Shown piece by piece: positions 1-8,524 of a stretch of DNA of 18,079 nt. Position 1 is the first letter of the stretch, and each line of letters begins with the position of its first letter. The notes beneath the pieces were generated by a model. It was not told the DNA's origin. It ran no database searches and saw only the letters and a list, made by a program, of their open reading frames with translations. Origin of the DNA: Mycogone perniciosa (taxonomy: Eukaryota > Ascomycota > Sordariomycetes > Hypocreales > Hypocreaceae); assembly GCA_025331125.1 (NCBI GenBank), contig JAOALB010000324.1:1-18079 (forward strand), given 5' to 3'. The position numbers and the translations under genes were made by a program.

Positions 1-1040
1 GACGTCCTATTGCCCATAAGGGATTTGTGTAACTAGCTTACTTAGTGGACGTAAATAATAAAACAAACAAACAAACAGACCTTTCTGCCAGCAGCCTGTG
101 CAGGACAGGTCGGGGGAGTTTTAGTTCCGGGGGATTTATAGGTGCTCCCAGGCCCCACAATTAGTAGCTTTCCGGGGCATTCGTCTCCCAGTACTTCTCT
201 TAGAGGGTTATTCTTTCCACTTTTACCTAGTGTTTAATATGCGCTAGAGTGCTCCAACTCTAAGAGGGGAGGTTATAGGCCGTCCCTTCTTTCGCTAGTT
301 CGTCCGCCATTTCGTTGCCTTATATATCTTTATAGCCTGGCACCCAGGAAACAAATACTTTACAAGGGTATATCTTTTCTGCTATGCATTGGAACTGCAT
401 AAACTCTTCTTATAACAAGGTTAGGGCTTCGCCCAGCAAGCCTCTGACTACTAATATATTGTCAAGAAAGACATGTATTTCATTAATTTTAGGGTCGTTC
501 CTTGCAAGTCCAGCTACTATTCTAATCGCCCTAGCAGCTCCTACAGCTTCTGTATTGTAGACCTCTATATTAGCGAGTGGCCTGTAGTCTTTGTGGACTT
601 TGGCTCTGTAGTACACTGCTGCTCCCTATCTAGTCTTCCCGTCAAGTTGGGAGCCGTCTAAGTAGGCCACTGCCGTCGAGGCTGGCAACGAGTCTATTAG
701 TTCAAGGTGCTTCCGCGTAGCCATCTCCTTCCCGATTGTCTCAAAGCTCGGGCCGGCTCTGACGAAACGGGGCTTATGGGCGAAGAGAGTAGGTCGGATG
801 GACCTGCCGACAAGTCTGGCTGTCCTCTGCAGACGTGTCGCGGGGAGCTGGACGGTCGGTCTGTCAATCCTATCGGCCAGCGGATGAGAACGGTCCAGAC
901 CCGCAAGTCGGGCGGAGTTTCTCAGTCTCGCCTGGGCGAGCACTGTGAGTGCGGGCGGGATGCCGGACTCTCTGTGAAGTACTGGGACGGGGGTGGTCTT
1001 CCAGACTGGCTGGTCTCTTCTTCTATCTGCTGCTAAGAGG
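1..1040 (-). mobile_element. 5'-truncated, degenerate Tad-type LINE: end of RT region, RNase H domain and 3' tail
   Basis: Read on the minus strand, one frame runs from about 1040 to 83. It starts with a reverse-transcriptase C-terminal segment containing VLHRESGIPPALTVL, then an RNase H domain: YLDGSQ (first catalytic Asp), EVYNTEA (catalytic Glu), HVFLDN (second Asp), a WVPGYKD segment and GNEMADELAKEG (last Asp). It ends at LPRPVLHRLLAER and runs directly into a TTTG-repeat 3' tail ending TGGGCAATAGGACGTC at base 1. The endonuclease and most of the RT are absent (5' truncation, usual for LINEs). The zinc-knuckle C-terminus expected after RNase H is also missing. Seven in-frame stops, complements of 626-628, 410-412, 320-322, 260-262, 227-229, 200-202 and 161-163, are all TAA or TAG. 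The element is dead. Its 5' limit is approximate because it abuts the next relic. Confidence 0.85.
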
Positions 1041-3420
1041 AGGTGATGTAGGAGTGGATGCTGCTCTAGTCTCGGCTCGTGGCTCTATAGGGTGGCCCTG
1101 GAAGTAGTAATCCCAGTTCCAATCCTGCCATAACGTAGACAGCCGGCGGTATATCTCGAGCAGCTCTGGCTGCACCGGTGCCGGTATAGCCTTGTCGATG
1201 GCATAGGCTGTGAGGAGCATGCGAGTATGGTGGCCGGCACCTGCCGCAATCATCCGGGCGGGTTTGCTGGCATCAGAAGGGTAGTAGAAGTTTGTTTTCC
1301 TGACCAGTTCGCTTATCTAACGCTTTGCGATTGCGAGCGCCGCTTGCCGGTATAGAGATGGCGTCCACGGCGTCTTGAGACTTAGCGTTATGTTCGTTAG
1401 AATTGCCGAGGCTTGACTGGAGGTGCGGTGCTTTGCCTTGTGCTTTAGATCCGGAAAGAGAAACTCAGTGCTATTGTATTGGGGCACGCGAAGATGATTT
1501 CATAGGAAGTCAACGAATTGCCGAATATAAACGACGTAGAGAAATAGTAACGAGCCCAGGTCCCCTGGGAGGTAGCGCACGGTATAGAAGGCATGATTAT
1601 TCGAGGCCCGAGCTTTGTTGTAGGAGTAGAGAAACTCCCATCTCCACTTGTAAAACCTGCAAATCAATAAGGATTTATTACTTCCTAACCCCCAAAGCTG
1701 ATAATAACTATGATCTGGCCCTCGCGGACGAAGATGTTCCCGATCGCCAGCTTTGTATTCAGGAGCCGGATGCTTGTTACCTCGGTGCCGCGGCCGGGTA
1801 AGCCTGCAGTCGGATGAAGTGCGGCAAAGATCATCGCCGTGGTCTCAGTGCCAGCTTCCATGTACGCTGTACAAGGCTCGAGTAGCCAGTGGCCGGCCTT
1901 CGCGAGGAGCTGGCTCCGGAAGGAAGACGTCCACGCCCGGCACGCCATTGCCTTGTATCGGCCCGCCAAGCCGTTCTCCGTCTTATCGAGGAAGCACCAT
2001 CCTGGTGTCCGGTAGGTTAGGTCATCCCGGATGGCAGAGAGGTCGATGGCTGGCTTCCAACCTGGCATCATCTCATCTACCCGCTCCCGTACTCGCGCGA
2101 TGGCGGAGTAGTGGATTGCGCAGAATTCAGAGAGCTGTATCACCTTGTCGTTGCCAATCGTGAACGAGCAGCCATCTTGGGCCTAGTTAGGTTGCTTGGG
2201 AACCTTCCTGCTTAAGAATGCTCTTTGCGAATGCCTTAAGCTCGATAATGTCGCCGAGCGGGCTATAGCAACCCCGGAGCATGTACTTTGTCCGGATGGC
2301 CTCGAGGCGGTCGGTCTGCGATGGATAAGTATCCCGGGCTGGCCAGGGATATGCGAGGGTATTATAGTCATAGAGCGGCAGGCTATATTCGAGAAACAAT
2401 AGCCGACCAATCCAGAGCAGAGCAGCTAACCCAGGTGTTGAATTAAGCGCGCTGCGATAAGCGAGGGATGACGGGTGAATTCCCATGACTGCTGTGAAGT
2501 GTATGAGTGTTGAATTAGAACATATCTCCAGCTTGATCTAGGTGTGTCCAAAACATCATAGAGAGTTGAAACATGGCTTCAGAAGGCTCAAATCTGGTTC
2601 CAGAGGATAGATGAAAGGCGGACTTCTCCATGTCTGGTGCGTCTTGCTCCTCCTCGCTGTCTCCATTGTTTTCGGTGTCTCCTCCATCTTCAACATACTC
2701 CTCATTACGATGGCCTCTTTTATCGTAGTCCTCGTAGTCTTCGCAGTCCTAATAGTCTTCTTCGCCCTCCTCATCGCTTTTCTCTCCTCCCTTCCAACTA
2801 TCATCGCCTGCTTCCTCTTCCTCTTCCACCTCCAGCTGCGATGCCAGATCTAGGATATGACCCATCATCCTCATATCGTCTGGCCGCAGCGGTAACCCAT
2901 AGATTTTCCAACGCTGCCCTGACGGAAAGAAAAAAGCCCGGAAGATGCAGCAGATAAAGTGCTTCACGTTAATAGATATTTCCTTATTGTCTTTGTATGG
3001 AGTGCACGAAGCGGGCGGGTGGAGAAATTCTCTTTGCAGTAGCTTGACAGCCAACACCGCGACCTATATGACGTGCGGGTGATAATTGCCAGGGCTCGGT
3101 CGAACATGTCGTCGAGAGCGCGCATCAAGAGCCGTAGCCGGGTCTCCACGGCAGCGGAACTCCGAAGCGTAATACCGCGCCAAACCCCTAACACATAGTC
3201 CCGGACATATGCATGCTCGTGCTGGTCGTTCGTAGGCTGACGCGTAGAGGCGACAATGATATCAAGCGGTCGATACCGAAATAGCTCCGGCATCTTGGGT
3301 GTATAAGCCACGGGGTTGTCTCATTATCTTCAACGCATGAGTACTCTTGGCTGCTCTGCCACATCTCCTCTGTCCGGGCAAGTAGGCGCCGGTCTTCAGC
3401 CGCCTCTTGTGCAAGCAAGA
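1023..3420 (-). pseudogene. Relic of a large fungal ORF of the OrsD/RecQ-helicase-associated type
   Basis: Separate minus-strand reading blocks line up in order as one decayed protein. 3418-3200 contains TEEMWQSSQEYS. 3311-2964 contains YVRDYVLGVWRGITLRS and RALAIITRTSYRSRCWLSS. Next comes a very acidic stretch around 2850-2650. 2486-2187 contains WIGRLLFLEYSLPLYDY and YSPLGDIIELKAFAKSI. 2143-1685 contains GWKPAIDLSAIRDDLTYRTP and HPTAGLPGRGTEV. 1660-1260 contains NKARASNNHAFYTVRYLP and SLYRQAALAIAKR. 1253-1023 contains MIAAGAGHHTRMLLTAYAID. In-frame stops lie near 1500, 1310 and 2735, with frame changes near 2190 and 1685. I recall this block order from large fungal proteins with an N-terminal OrsD-like (DUF3505) part and a C-terminal RecQ-like helicase, often repeated near chromosome ends. 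No helicase motif is inside the window, so the family name rests on memory. The LINE at 1-1040 abuts its 3' end. Confidence 0.6.
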
Positions 3421-3493
3421 CATGTTGCTACGATGGGGGAATTGGTACGGATACCGGCGGTGGTTTATGCAAGAGGGTATAGAGAGACATTGC

Positions 3494-3541
3494 AATAGTA
3501 GGAAGAATAGTAGTAGTAGGAAGAGTAGTAGTAATAGTAAC
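3494..3541. repeat. GTA/GAA trinucleotide microsatellite
   Basis: Interrupted tandem trinucleotides (AGTAGTAGTAGG, AGTAGTAGTAATAGTAA). In one minus-strand frame this reads as a Leu-rich run, which produces a spurious 120-residue ORF. It lies just beyond the recognisable 5' end of the decayed OrsD/helicase-like ORF. Confidence 0.85.
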
Positions 3542-3624
3542 GGAAGCGGGTTGGCCAAAGCGAAAGAGATGTCAAACATAAGTAGGAAAGAAACCCCAGC
3601 TGTATGCGCTCCATTCACATACAC

Positions 3625-4538
3625 ACACGAAACCAGCTACTCTCCCTTCGCTAAAAGAGCAATATATACTCGATCCAATCACAACCCATCTATAGGAAAA
3701 AAGACAATCTATAGATAACAAAACAGCAAGCAGCCATCCATAAACGGCAGTAATCATCATTTCACTATTCTAGATGAAATGAATATAGTATGGATTTCAT
3801 TTGGGATGTAATAAAATTAAAGCCCTTCTCTTTCTTTTATGGCGAAAGATGATAAGACAGGGGTCAGGATTGGGCGGTTGCAATCTTTCGGAGAAAGCAA
3901 GGGGCCGTCTACAGACGATAGTAATAGTAGCGCGGGCTTCTTGATCTATAGACTAGGAGATTTAATCTAATTTATAGATTGAAAAGCTCGTTTTACCCTT
4001 ATGTTCAATAAACTAAATACTAAGGGACTCACCGCATGCATAGATGAAAAAGATGTAATTGAATAAAATTTTGATCAAATTATAGCCCACCCTTGGTACA
4101 GTAGGACCAACACTGCTGACCCCTTTTGAATCCCAGGTCCCGAAGCACGGAAGCAATTCCGGCTAACCTACACCGCGGAACTGGTAACCATTTCACCACC
4201 AGTGCATCACCAAAGCTCAAAGAAAAAAGAAAGCATATTCATTAAAGTCTCATCACCTTCTCTAACACTCCTGTTGGACCCTGAATTTTTCCTCATCTTG
4301 GTCTCAGCTTAATGTCCATTTTGAGCGCCTTGCAGGAGACATGCCCGTTTATCAACCAGTCGCATCTTTTCTCCGTATCTGGAAACATATATATAAAAGT
4401 TCTCTTTTAATTATTAGCATTTATATTGATAAGAATTGATTTAAGATTATTAATTAATAATTTTTAGCTAATAATGTCATCTAAATATCAATACTCTATT
4501 ATTTCAAAAGTTTGAGATTACAAAAAGAAGAAGGTTTA
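3625..4538. other. Gene-free stretch, partly AT-rich
   Basis: No coding frame, RNA gene or recognisable mobile-element protein was found. About 3950-4080 and 4390-4530 are strongly AT-rich, with runs such as ATTAATTAATAATTTTTAG. A GC-richer block at 4085-4210 carries a sequence resembling tRNA promoter boxes but does not fold as a tRNA. The AT-rich blocks could be repeat remnants eroded by C-to-T mutation, but no parent is identifiable. Confidence 0.6.
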
Positions 4539-4925
4539 TGTGACGATCCGGGTTGATTCTCAAGGGATAAACCGAGGTTCGTGGGTTTATGTTGACAGAG
4601 AGGTCAGGGATGAATACTGAGCAGGGTAACGTAGTCGCGATTCTGTAGAACAGGCGGTTCTGGTGAATGCAATTGGTTAACGACTGTCTAAGTAGCTATA
4701 CTAAATGAGTGACAAGCCAGTCGTATATATATAAAGGAGATACATAGCAAATGTACTTGGATCGTTTGGATCATGACGATCCTAGTGATCCTGGATCACG
4801 GTTTCGTACAGTGATCCTTCCTATCGGATCGCGCTCGTAGTCGCGATCCGTCGGTGATAGGCCGGAGGCTCCGATATTCTGCCGTGATCCCGTGACCGGG
4901 TCTTCGACATGCTCGGGTCGTGACA
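4539..4925. mobile_element. Solo LTR, Ty3/gypsy-like
   Basis: A 387-bp block starts TGTGACGATCCGGG and ends CTCGGGTCGTGACA, giving LTR-style TG..CA termini that are near-inverted copies of each other. A TATA-like TATATATATAAA at 4724-4735 sits in the interior, as in an LTR promoter. Flanking pentamers are GTTTA (4534-4538) and ATTTA (4926-4930), matching at four of five positions and suggesting an aged 5-bp target duplication. No primer-binding site, polypurine tract, gag/pol reading frame or second LTR is present, so this looks like the product of LTR-LTR recombination. The gypsy assignment comes from the terminal motif and duplication length, not from protein. Orientation cannot be fixed with certainty, though the TATA placement suggests plus. 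Confidence 0.75.
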
Positions 4926-5386
4926 ATTTAATTCTACTAATGCTAAGATATAGGAACACTTTATTTAATATTTGCCTTATTCTCAGGATTATTAGGAACT
5001 GCCTTTTCAGTATTAATAAGATTAGAACTTAGCGGACCTGGTGTTTAATTTGTTTCAAATAATCAACTATATAACAGTATTATAACAGCTCATGCTATAA
5101 GCAAAGCAAGCTTGCATGCAAATAAAATTTTCTATTTATTGTGTGAAATTTACATTATAAAATTAAAAAGTACAACAATTTATTTTGTGTATGCGTACCT
5201 GTAGGAAGAGAGTACCTATATTTATTCATCTGATATTTGTATTTGTATGTATTTACATATAATTTTCGAGACTCCGAGATATTACCGCACTTTGGTTCCG
5301 TGGACAATCGGAAGATATCTTGTGTCACAATCTAATCTTTTCCTCCCTGTGGATGCTATTATGTCGGTACCTAGTAGGTCACAGCC

Positions 5387-5618
5387 AAGCGGTGCGCAAA
5401 AAAACAGGGACCGCAAAGGCAGTATCTCCCAGAAAACGACCACATATTGCCCTCGGAAAAATCACACTAAAACACAAGACTAATGAATATACGTCTCGCA
5501 AGTTATGTTGATAGCTAATAGAGTATTTCCATTTTCATATATCATAAATATAGACTGGTGGAAGTGTTATTCGCGGGGGAATCTCCTTTGCGGTCCCTGT
5601 TTTTTTTGCGCATCGCTT
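5387..5618. repeat. Inverted repeat, arms of about 33 bp, loop of about 165 bp
   Basis: The left arm 5387-5419 (core GTGCGCAAAAAAACAGGGA, then CCGCAAAGG) is matched on the opposite strand by 5585-5618, with one G/A difference and one extra base in the A-run. The similarity frays outside the core. The DNA between the arms has no convincing coding frame. It may be a short foldback or MITE-like element, or two independent insertions of one repeat in opposite directions. No clear target duplication was found. Confidence 0.75.
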
Positions 5619-5905
5619 GACAGCGAATACCATGAAGAAACAGAGATAGCAGTAAATTTTGCCCATTAAATACTTTTTTATTAGTTCTAAATCTGAAGAT
5701 AAATAGATAACCCCGGGGTATTTGTGTAATAACATTCCTGCGCCTATCCGAATCCCAAAAAAAGCCTTCGCTCTCCGAAGCCAAGGGTCGAAGCCTGTTG
5801 TGATATCAAAAGTTCGCAACTGAATATGTACTTCATTTAAGTCTCATTTATGACCAAATGGTCCTATGAGCAATGCCGCCTTCCTCTGGGATTTAGCCAA
5901 CCTGT

Positions 5906-7720
5906 TTAGGTGAAGTCGTAAACCATTAAGCTCTCTCGTCCGTCTTGGGCCTCTTTGAGCACAATGACCATCTCATCGTCAAACCCAACCCAATTCTTCT
6001 TATCTTCAGGGTCCGAAAGCAGTGGCGAAGATCCACCGCTCTTCCCGTCTTGACCAGTGCTGTTGTCCCAGTCATCGTTCTGCCGCGGTTTCACCTCGAC
6101 AATGGTTCCTCCTACACGACCTTCCAACTCCCATACCCGGATCTCGTCGCCACGCGCACTGACACTTACTGCTTTGCCTCGTAGGGTAATATCCGCATTT
6201 GATATGCCCGACGTATGCCCCCATAATCGGATGCCTTTGGAAATACTGAGTGAAGTCGCTGTAGAGGTGCAGAGATGCAGTACCAATGTGTTGTCGGGCA
6301 AGGTGGCGAGCAGATTCGGGGGGCTGTAGCAAAGCTTGGCCGGACCGTCGTTATCGGAGTCTTGCACGCACACGGGCGACCTCGGTCGCCGGGGCGTTGG
6401 TGAGGAGGACGCTGAACCACGGGTCTCTGTGAGAAGTGTGTAGGCGACGCGAGAAGTGACAAAATCGGGCTTGGAGTTGCCAGAGCGCCTAATGTCGAAA
6501 TCCTGGATGCCGATGGACCAGCCTCCGACGGTGGCAAAGGTGTAGGCAATTGATGCGACAGTCGAGGCCGCCATTTTGCGTATTGACAATGCAAGCGGGG
6601 CTCGTGAATAATGAGATTTTAGTGATGCCAGTAGATGTGGGTGGGGTACCATCAGCCCCTGGTGGTCATCATCGTCTTCGTCTGGTAGTGACTCCTCATC
6701 GTCTGCTATCGTGCCCAAAGGCAGAGACTGGGCTTCCAAAGAGTCGGGGGTCAAGTTGTCCTCTTCTGCAACCGGAGGCTCAAAGGTGTACAGAGAGAGG
6801 AAGCCCAACTGCGTCGCCGTCAACGCGTAGGGATATGAGTAAGCCACCGAGACGAGCCTCCCTAAGAAGCTCTTTTCCTGCCGATACAACATCAGAATCC
6901 TCCTTCGAGCAACATCCAGCCTCCAAATACCGAATATGCCGTCTTCAAAACCAAGAGAAATGCCCAAGGCGCCTGCCGACAATTTCTGGCCATCCAGCGC
7001 CAAAGACGTGGGCTTGAGGGATAAGCCGTCATCCGTATGGATGTCCTTTTGAGCTATGGGTCTCCGCGTCCGTAAATCCCATGCCCGCAGCCCGGACTGC
7101 AGATCGGCCGTGACAGCAAGCCCATCAACAACCTTGACTAATGTCTGCCGTCCTCTCCTTAACGTGCGATCGGAGTCGGAGTCGCTGACGGGAAGCTCGT
7201 CGACAGCACATTGGCCTCGTGCCCAGTTATGCCGTAGCTTGTACTGCTTCTTCCAGTCGACAGCATCGATCAAGTTGGCGGAAGTATCGGCCGGGTCGAT
7301 GGGATTTGAAGGTGCTTCTCTTTGTTGGCCCCAGCCTCTATCTGCCCAGACGGATTTTCGTGAGATTCCTGACAATCCGGCCTTAAAGCCGGGGATACAA
7401 TGGGCGCGGGGGAGAATGAATCGTCGGTAGTAGTGCAGTCGCCACAACTCGGAGTCGGAGGCAATAGCGTAGAAACGCTTCGACACGGGTGCGATGCCAA
7501 GTAGTGTCCGCTCGCTCATGTACGAAAGAATGCGGACGAGGAGCTCGTCGGAGAGGGTCGAGATGATGTCGCGTGATGGCGGAGGTGGCGTGTAGGGAGC
7601 GGCGAGGCGTTGGCGTTTGGCTGGGACATCGTGGTCATCGGAATCGGCGTATTGGCGTCTGTCCCCCTCTATTGGGCTGTTGTCGTAGGACAGCCTTCGT
7701 TTGTTGTTGTTGGCTGGCAT
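5906..7720 (-). CDS. F-box protein with WD40-like beta-propeller (intact copy A)
   Basis: A 604-residue single-exon protein. Residues 33-40 (PAKRQRLA) look like a nuclear localisation signal. An F-box follows at about 53-99 (LSDELLVRILSYM, then PVSKRF and SELWRLHYYRRF). WKKQYKLRHNW lies at 157-167. WD-repeat-like strands are LRAWDL (211-216), FGIWRL (263-268), IRLWGH (497-502) and EIRVWELEG (526-534). An acidic loop lies at 339-353. Fungal F-box/propeller proteins typically serve as substrate adaptors of SCF ubiquitin ligases: the F-box binds Skp1 and the propeller holds the target. The target here cannot be read from sequence. I chose the start MPANNN because the broken copy B begins the same way, and because a TATA-like element lies between it and the ATG at 7930 that would open a longer 674-residue frame. 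An ATG at 7735 is also possible. Confidence 0.85.
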   Translation of the reverse strand: MPANNNKRRLSYDNSPIEGDRRQYADSDDHDVPAKRQRLAAPYTPPPPSRDIISTLSDELLVRILSYMSERTLLGIAPVSKRFYAIASDSELWRLHYYRRFILPRAHCIPGFKAGLSGISRKSVWADRGWGQQREAPSNPIDPADTSANLIDAVDWKKQYKLRHNWARGQCAVDELPVSDSDSDRTLRRGRQTLVKVVDGLAVTADLQSGLRAWDLRTRRPIAQKDIHTDDGLSLKPTSLALDGQKLSAGALGISLGFEDGIFGIWRLDVARRRILMLYRQEKSFLGRLVSVAYSYPYALTATQLGFLSLYTFEPPVAEEDNLTPDSLEAQSLPLGTIADDEESLPDEDDDDHQGLMVPHPHLLASLKSHYSRAPLALSIRKMAASTVASIAYTFATVGGWSIGIQDFDIRRSGNSKPDFVTSRVAYTLLTETRGSASSSPTPRRPRSPVCVQDSDNDGPAKLCYSPPNLLATLPDNTLVLHLCTSTATSLSISKGIRLWGHTSGISNADITLRGKAVSVSARGDEIRVWELEGRVGGTIVEVKPRQNDDWDNSTGQDGKSGGSSPLLSDPEDKKNWVGFDDEMVIVLKEAQDGRESLMVYDFT

Positions 7721-7903
7721 CTGGACTTGAACCATGGGTGTGTGCGTCAACCGAGTCGGGCGACAAGAAGCCCGCAAGGCCCTGGTATTTTCCCGTCTCA
7801 CAGGGGCGATGCGTCTGATCTTGCTTTGCGTAGCTATCGTGCGAAGGCGAGTTCGCAGATCAGCAGCTCTGCATCCAAGAGCCAGCTTCTCTGGATATAC
7901 GGG

Positions 7904-7911
7904 TATATAAA
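7904..7911 (-). promoter_or_regulatory. TATA-like element of the F-box gene (copy A)
   Basis: Minus-strand TTTATATA within TTTATATACCCGTATATCC, about 185 bp upstream of the preferred start codon at 7720. Its position implies a 5' leader covering 7721 to about 7875 and argues against initiation at 7930. Confidence 0.5.
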
Positions 7912-8524
7912 TGCAAAGTTGTGATGTCAAAGGGAGGAAAAGGGTTTAATGCTGGCGGCTGGAAGAGACGGCTGGCGGACATGGGTCAGTATTAAGGCCG
8001 ACTGCTGCACATCATCAAGACTTTTTGTGGGCAAAATGCCCCTCGGTACTCCGTTCAGGCGCCCTCCCAGAAATTCCAGCGATGGCGTGCGTCTTCCAGG
8101 GCACTTAGTGGTCTCACTCCAGGCGGACAGGGCTGTTTGCCCACTGTGCCCGCCTAGTGGCGACCATCAAAGCAAGCCAGTGAGGCCACCGAGGCCACCG
8201 AGTCCACTGCACTAAGGAGCAACCCCTGCAGCCCGCAGCGGCGGACCCGCCAAAAAGCCTGCCAGCCTTTATGTATGTGTACACCCCCTACCTGTAAGTG
8301 TTCCCTGCAAGTGTTCCCCTGCCAAGCCCGCGTTGCTCTTCTCTCAACCCCAGACACTGAGAATTTCTTCTTTTCATGCCAAAACCCAAGGATTGCCAAA
8401 GACACTTGCGCCCAAGTCAAATGTGGCCTTACGACACGTCACAACTGTTTTTTCTTCACAAAAAGTATGTACTCGTATAATTGACCATCCATCGCTTGTG
8501 CCCAGAACCAATCGATTCGCAAGC

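Larger units (their letters stand above)
5700..8524 (-). repeat. Arm A of a large inverted duplication (F-box gene unit)
   Basis: This segment carries the F-box gene, its upstream region and some 3' flank, and recurs in opposite orientation at 12197-14865. Beyond the coding region, shared non-coding landmarks include a 3' flank with CATTTG followed by AAATACCCC(A/G)GGG near 5710, and an upstream block with GGAATTTCTGGG near 8070. Also shared are GCCCTGTCCGCCTG near 8130, GACACGTCACAAC near 8435 and, at the outer edge, ACCAATCGATTCGCAAG (8507-8523). Divergence and indels are substantial, so the duplication is old. Confidence 0.85.

Noticed and set aside
2611..2853. Hydrophobic 80-residue plus-strand frame resembling a membrane protein
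   Set aside because: It is the complement of an acidic GAA/GAG-rich stretch in the decayed minus-strand ORF, which automatically reads as Phe/Leu/Val-rich.
3262..3624. 120-residue minus-strand frame with a poly-Leu segment (signal or membrane anchor)
   Set aside because: The Leu run is produced by the trinucleotide microsatellite at 3494-3541, and the rest is out of frame with the relic's recognisable blocks.
4085..4210. tRNA-like sequence with TGGTACAGTAGG and TTTTGAATCC resembling A and B boxes
   Set aside because: The 5' GCCCACC has no matching 3' acceptor strand at the right distance, and no anticodon stem of 5 bp with a 7-nt loop could be formed.
5247..5819. Short open frames on both strands around the inverted repeat, considered as a transposase remnant
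   Set aside because: They are under 100 residues, have no catalytic motif, and overlap the repeat arms and duplication flank.
7721..7930. N-terminal extension of the F-box gene starting at the ATG at 7930
   Set aside because: Copy B lacks an equivalent open extension (indels in the matching region), and a TATA-like element lies between this ATG and the conserved MPAN start.
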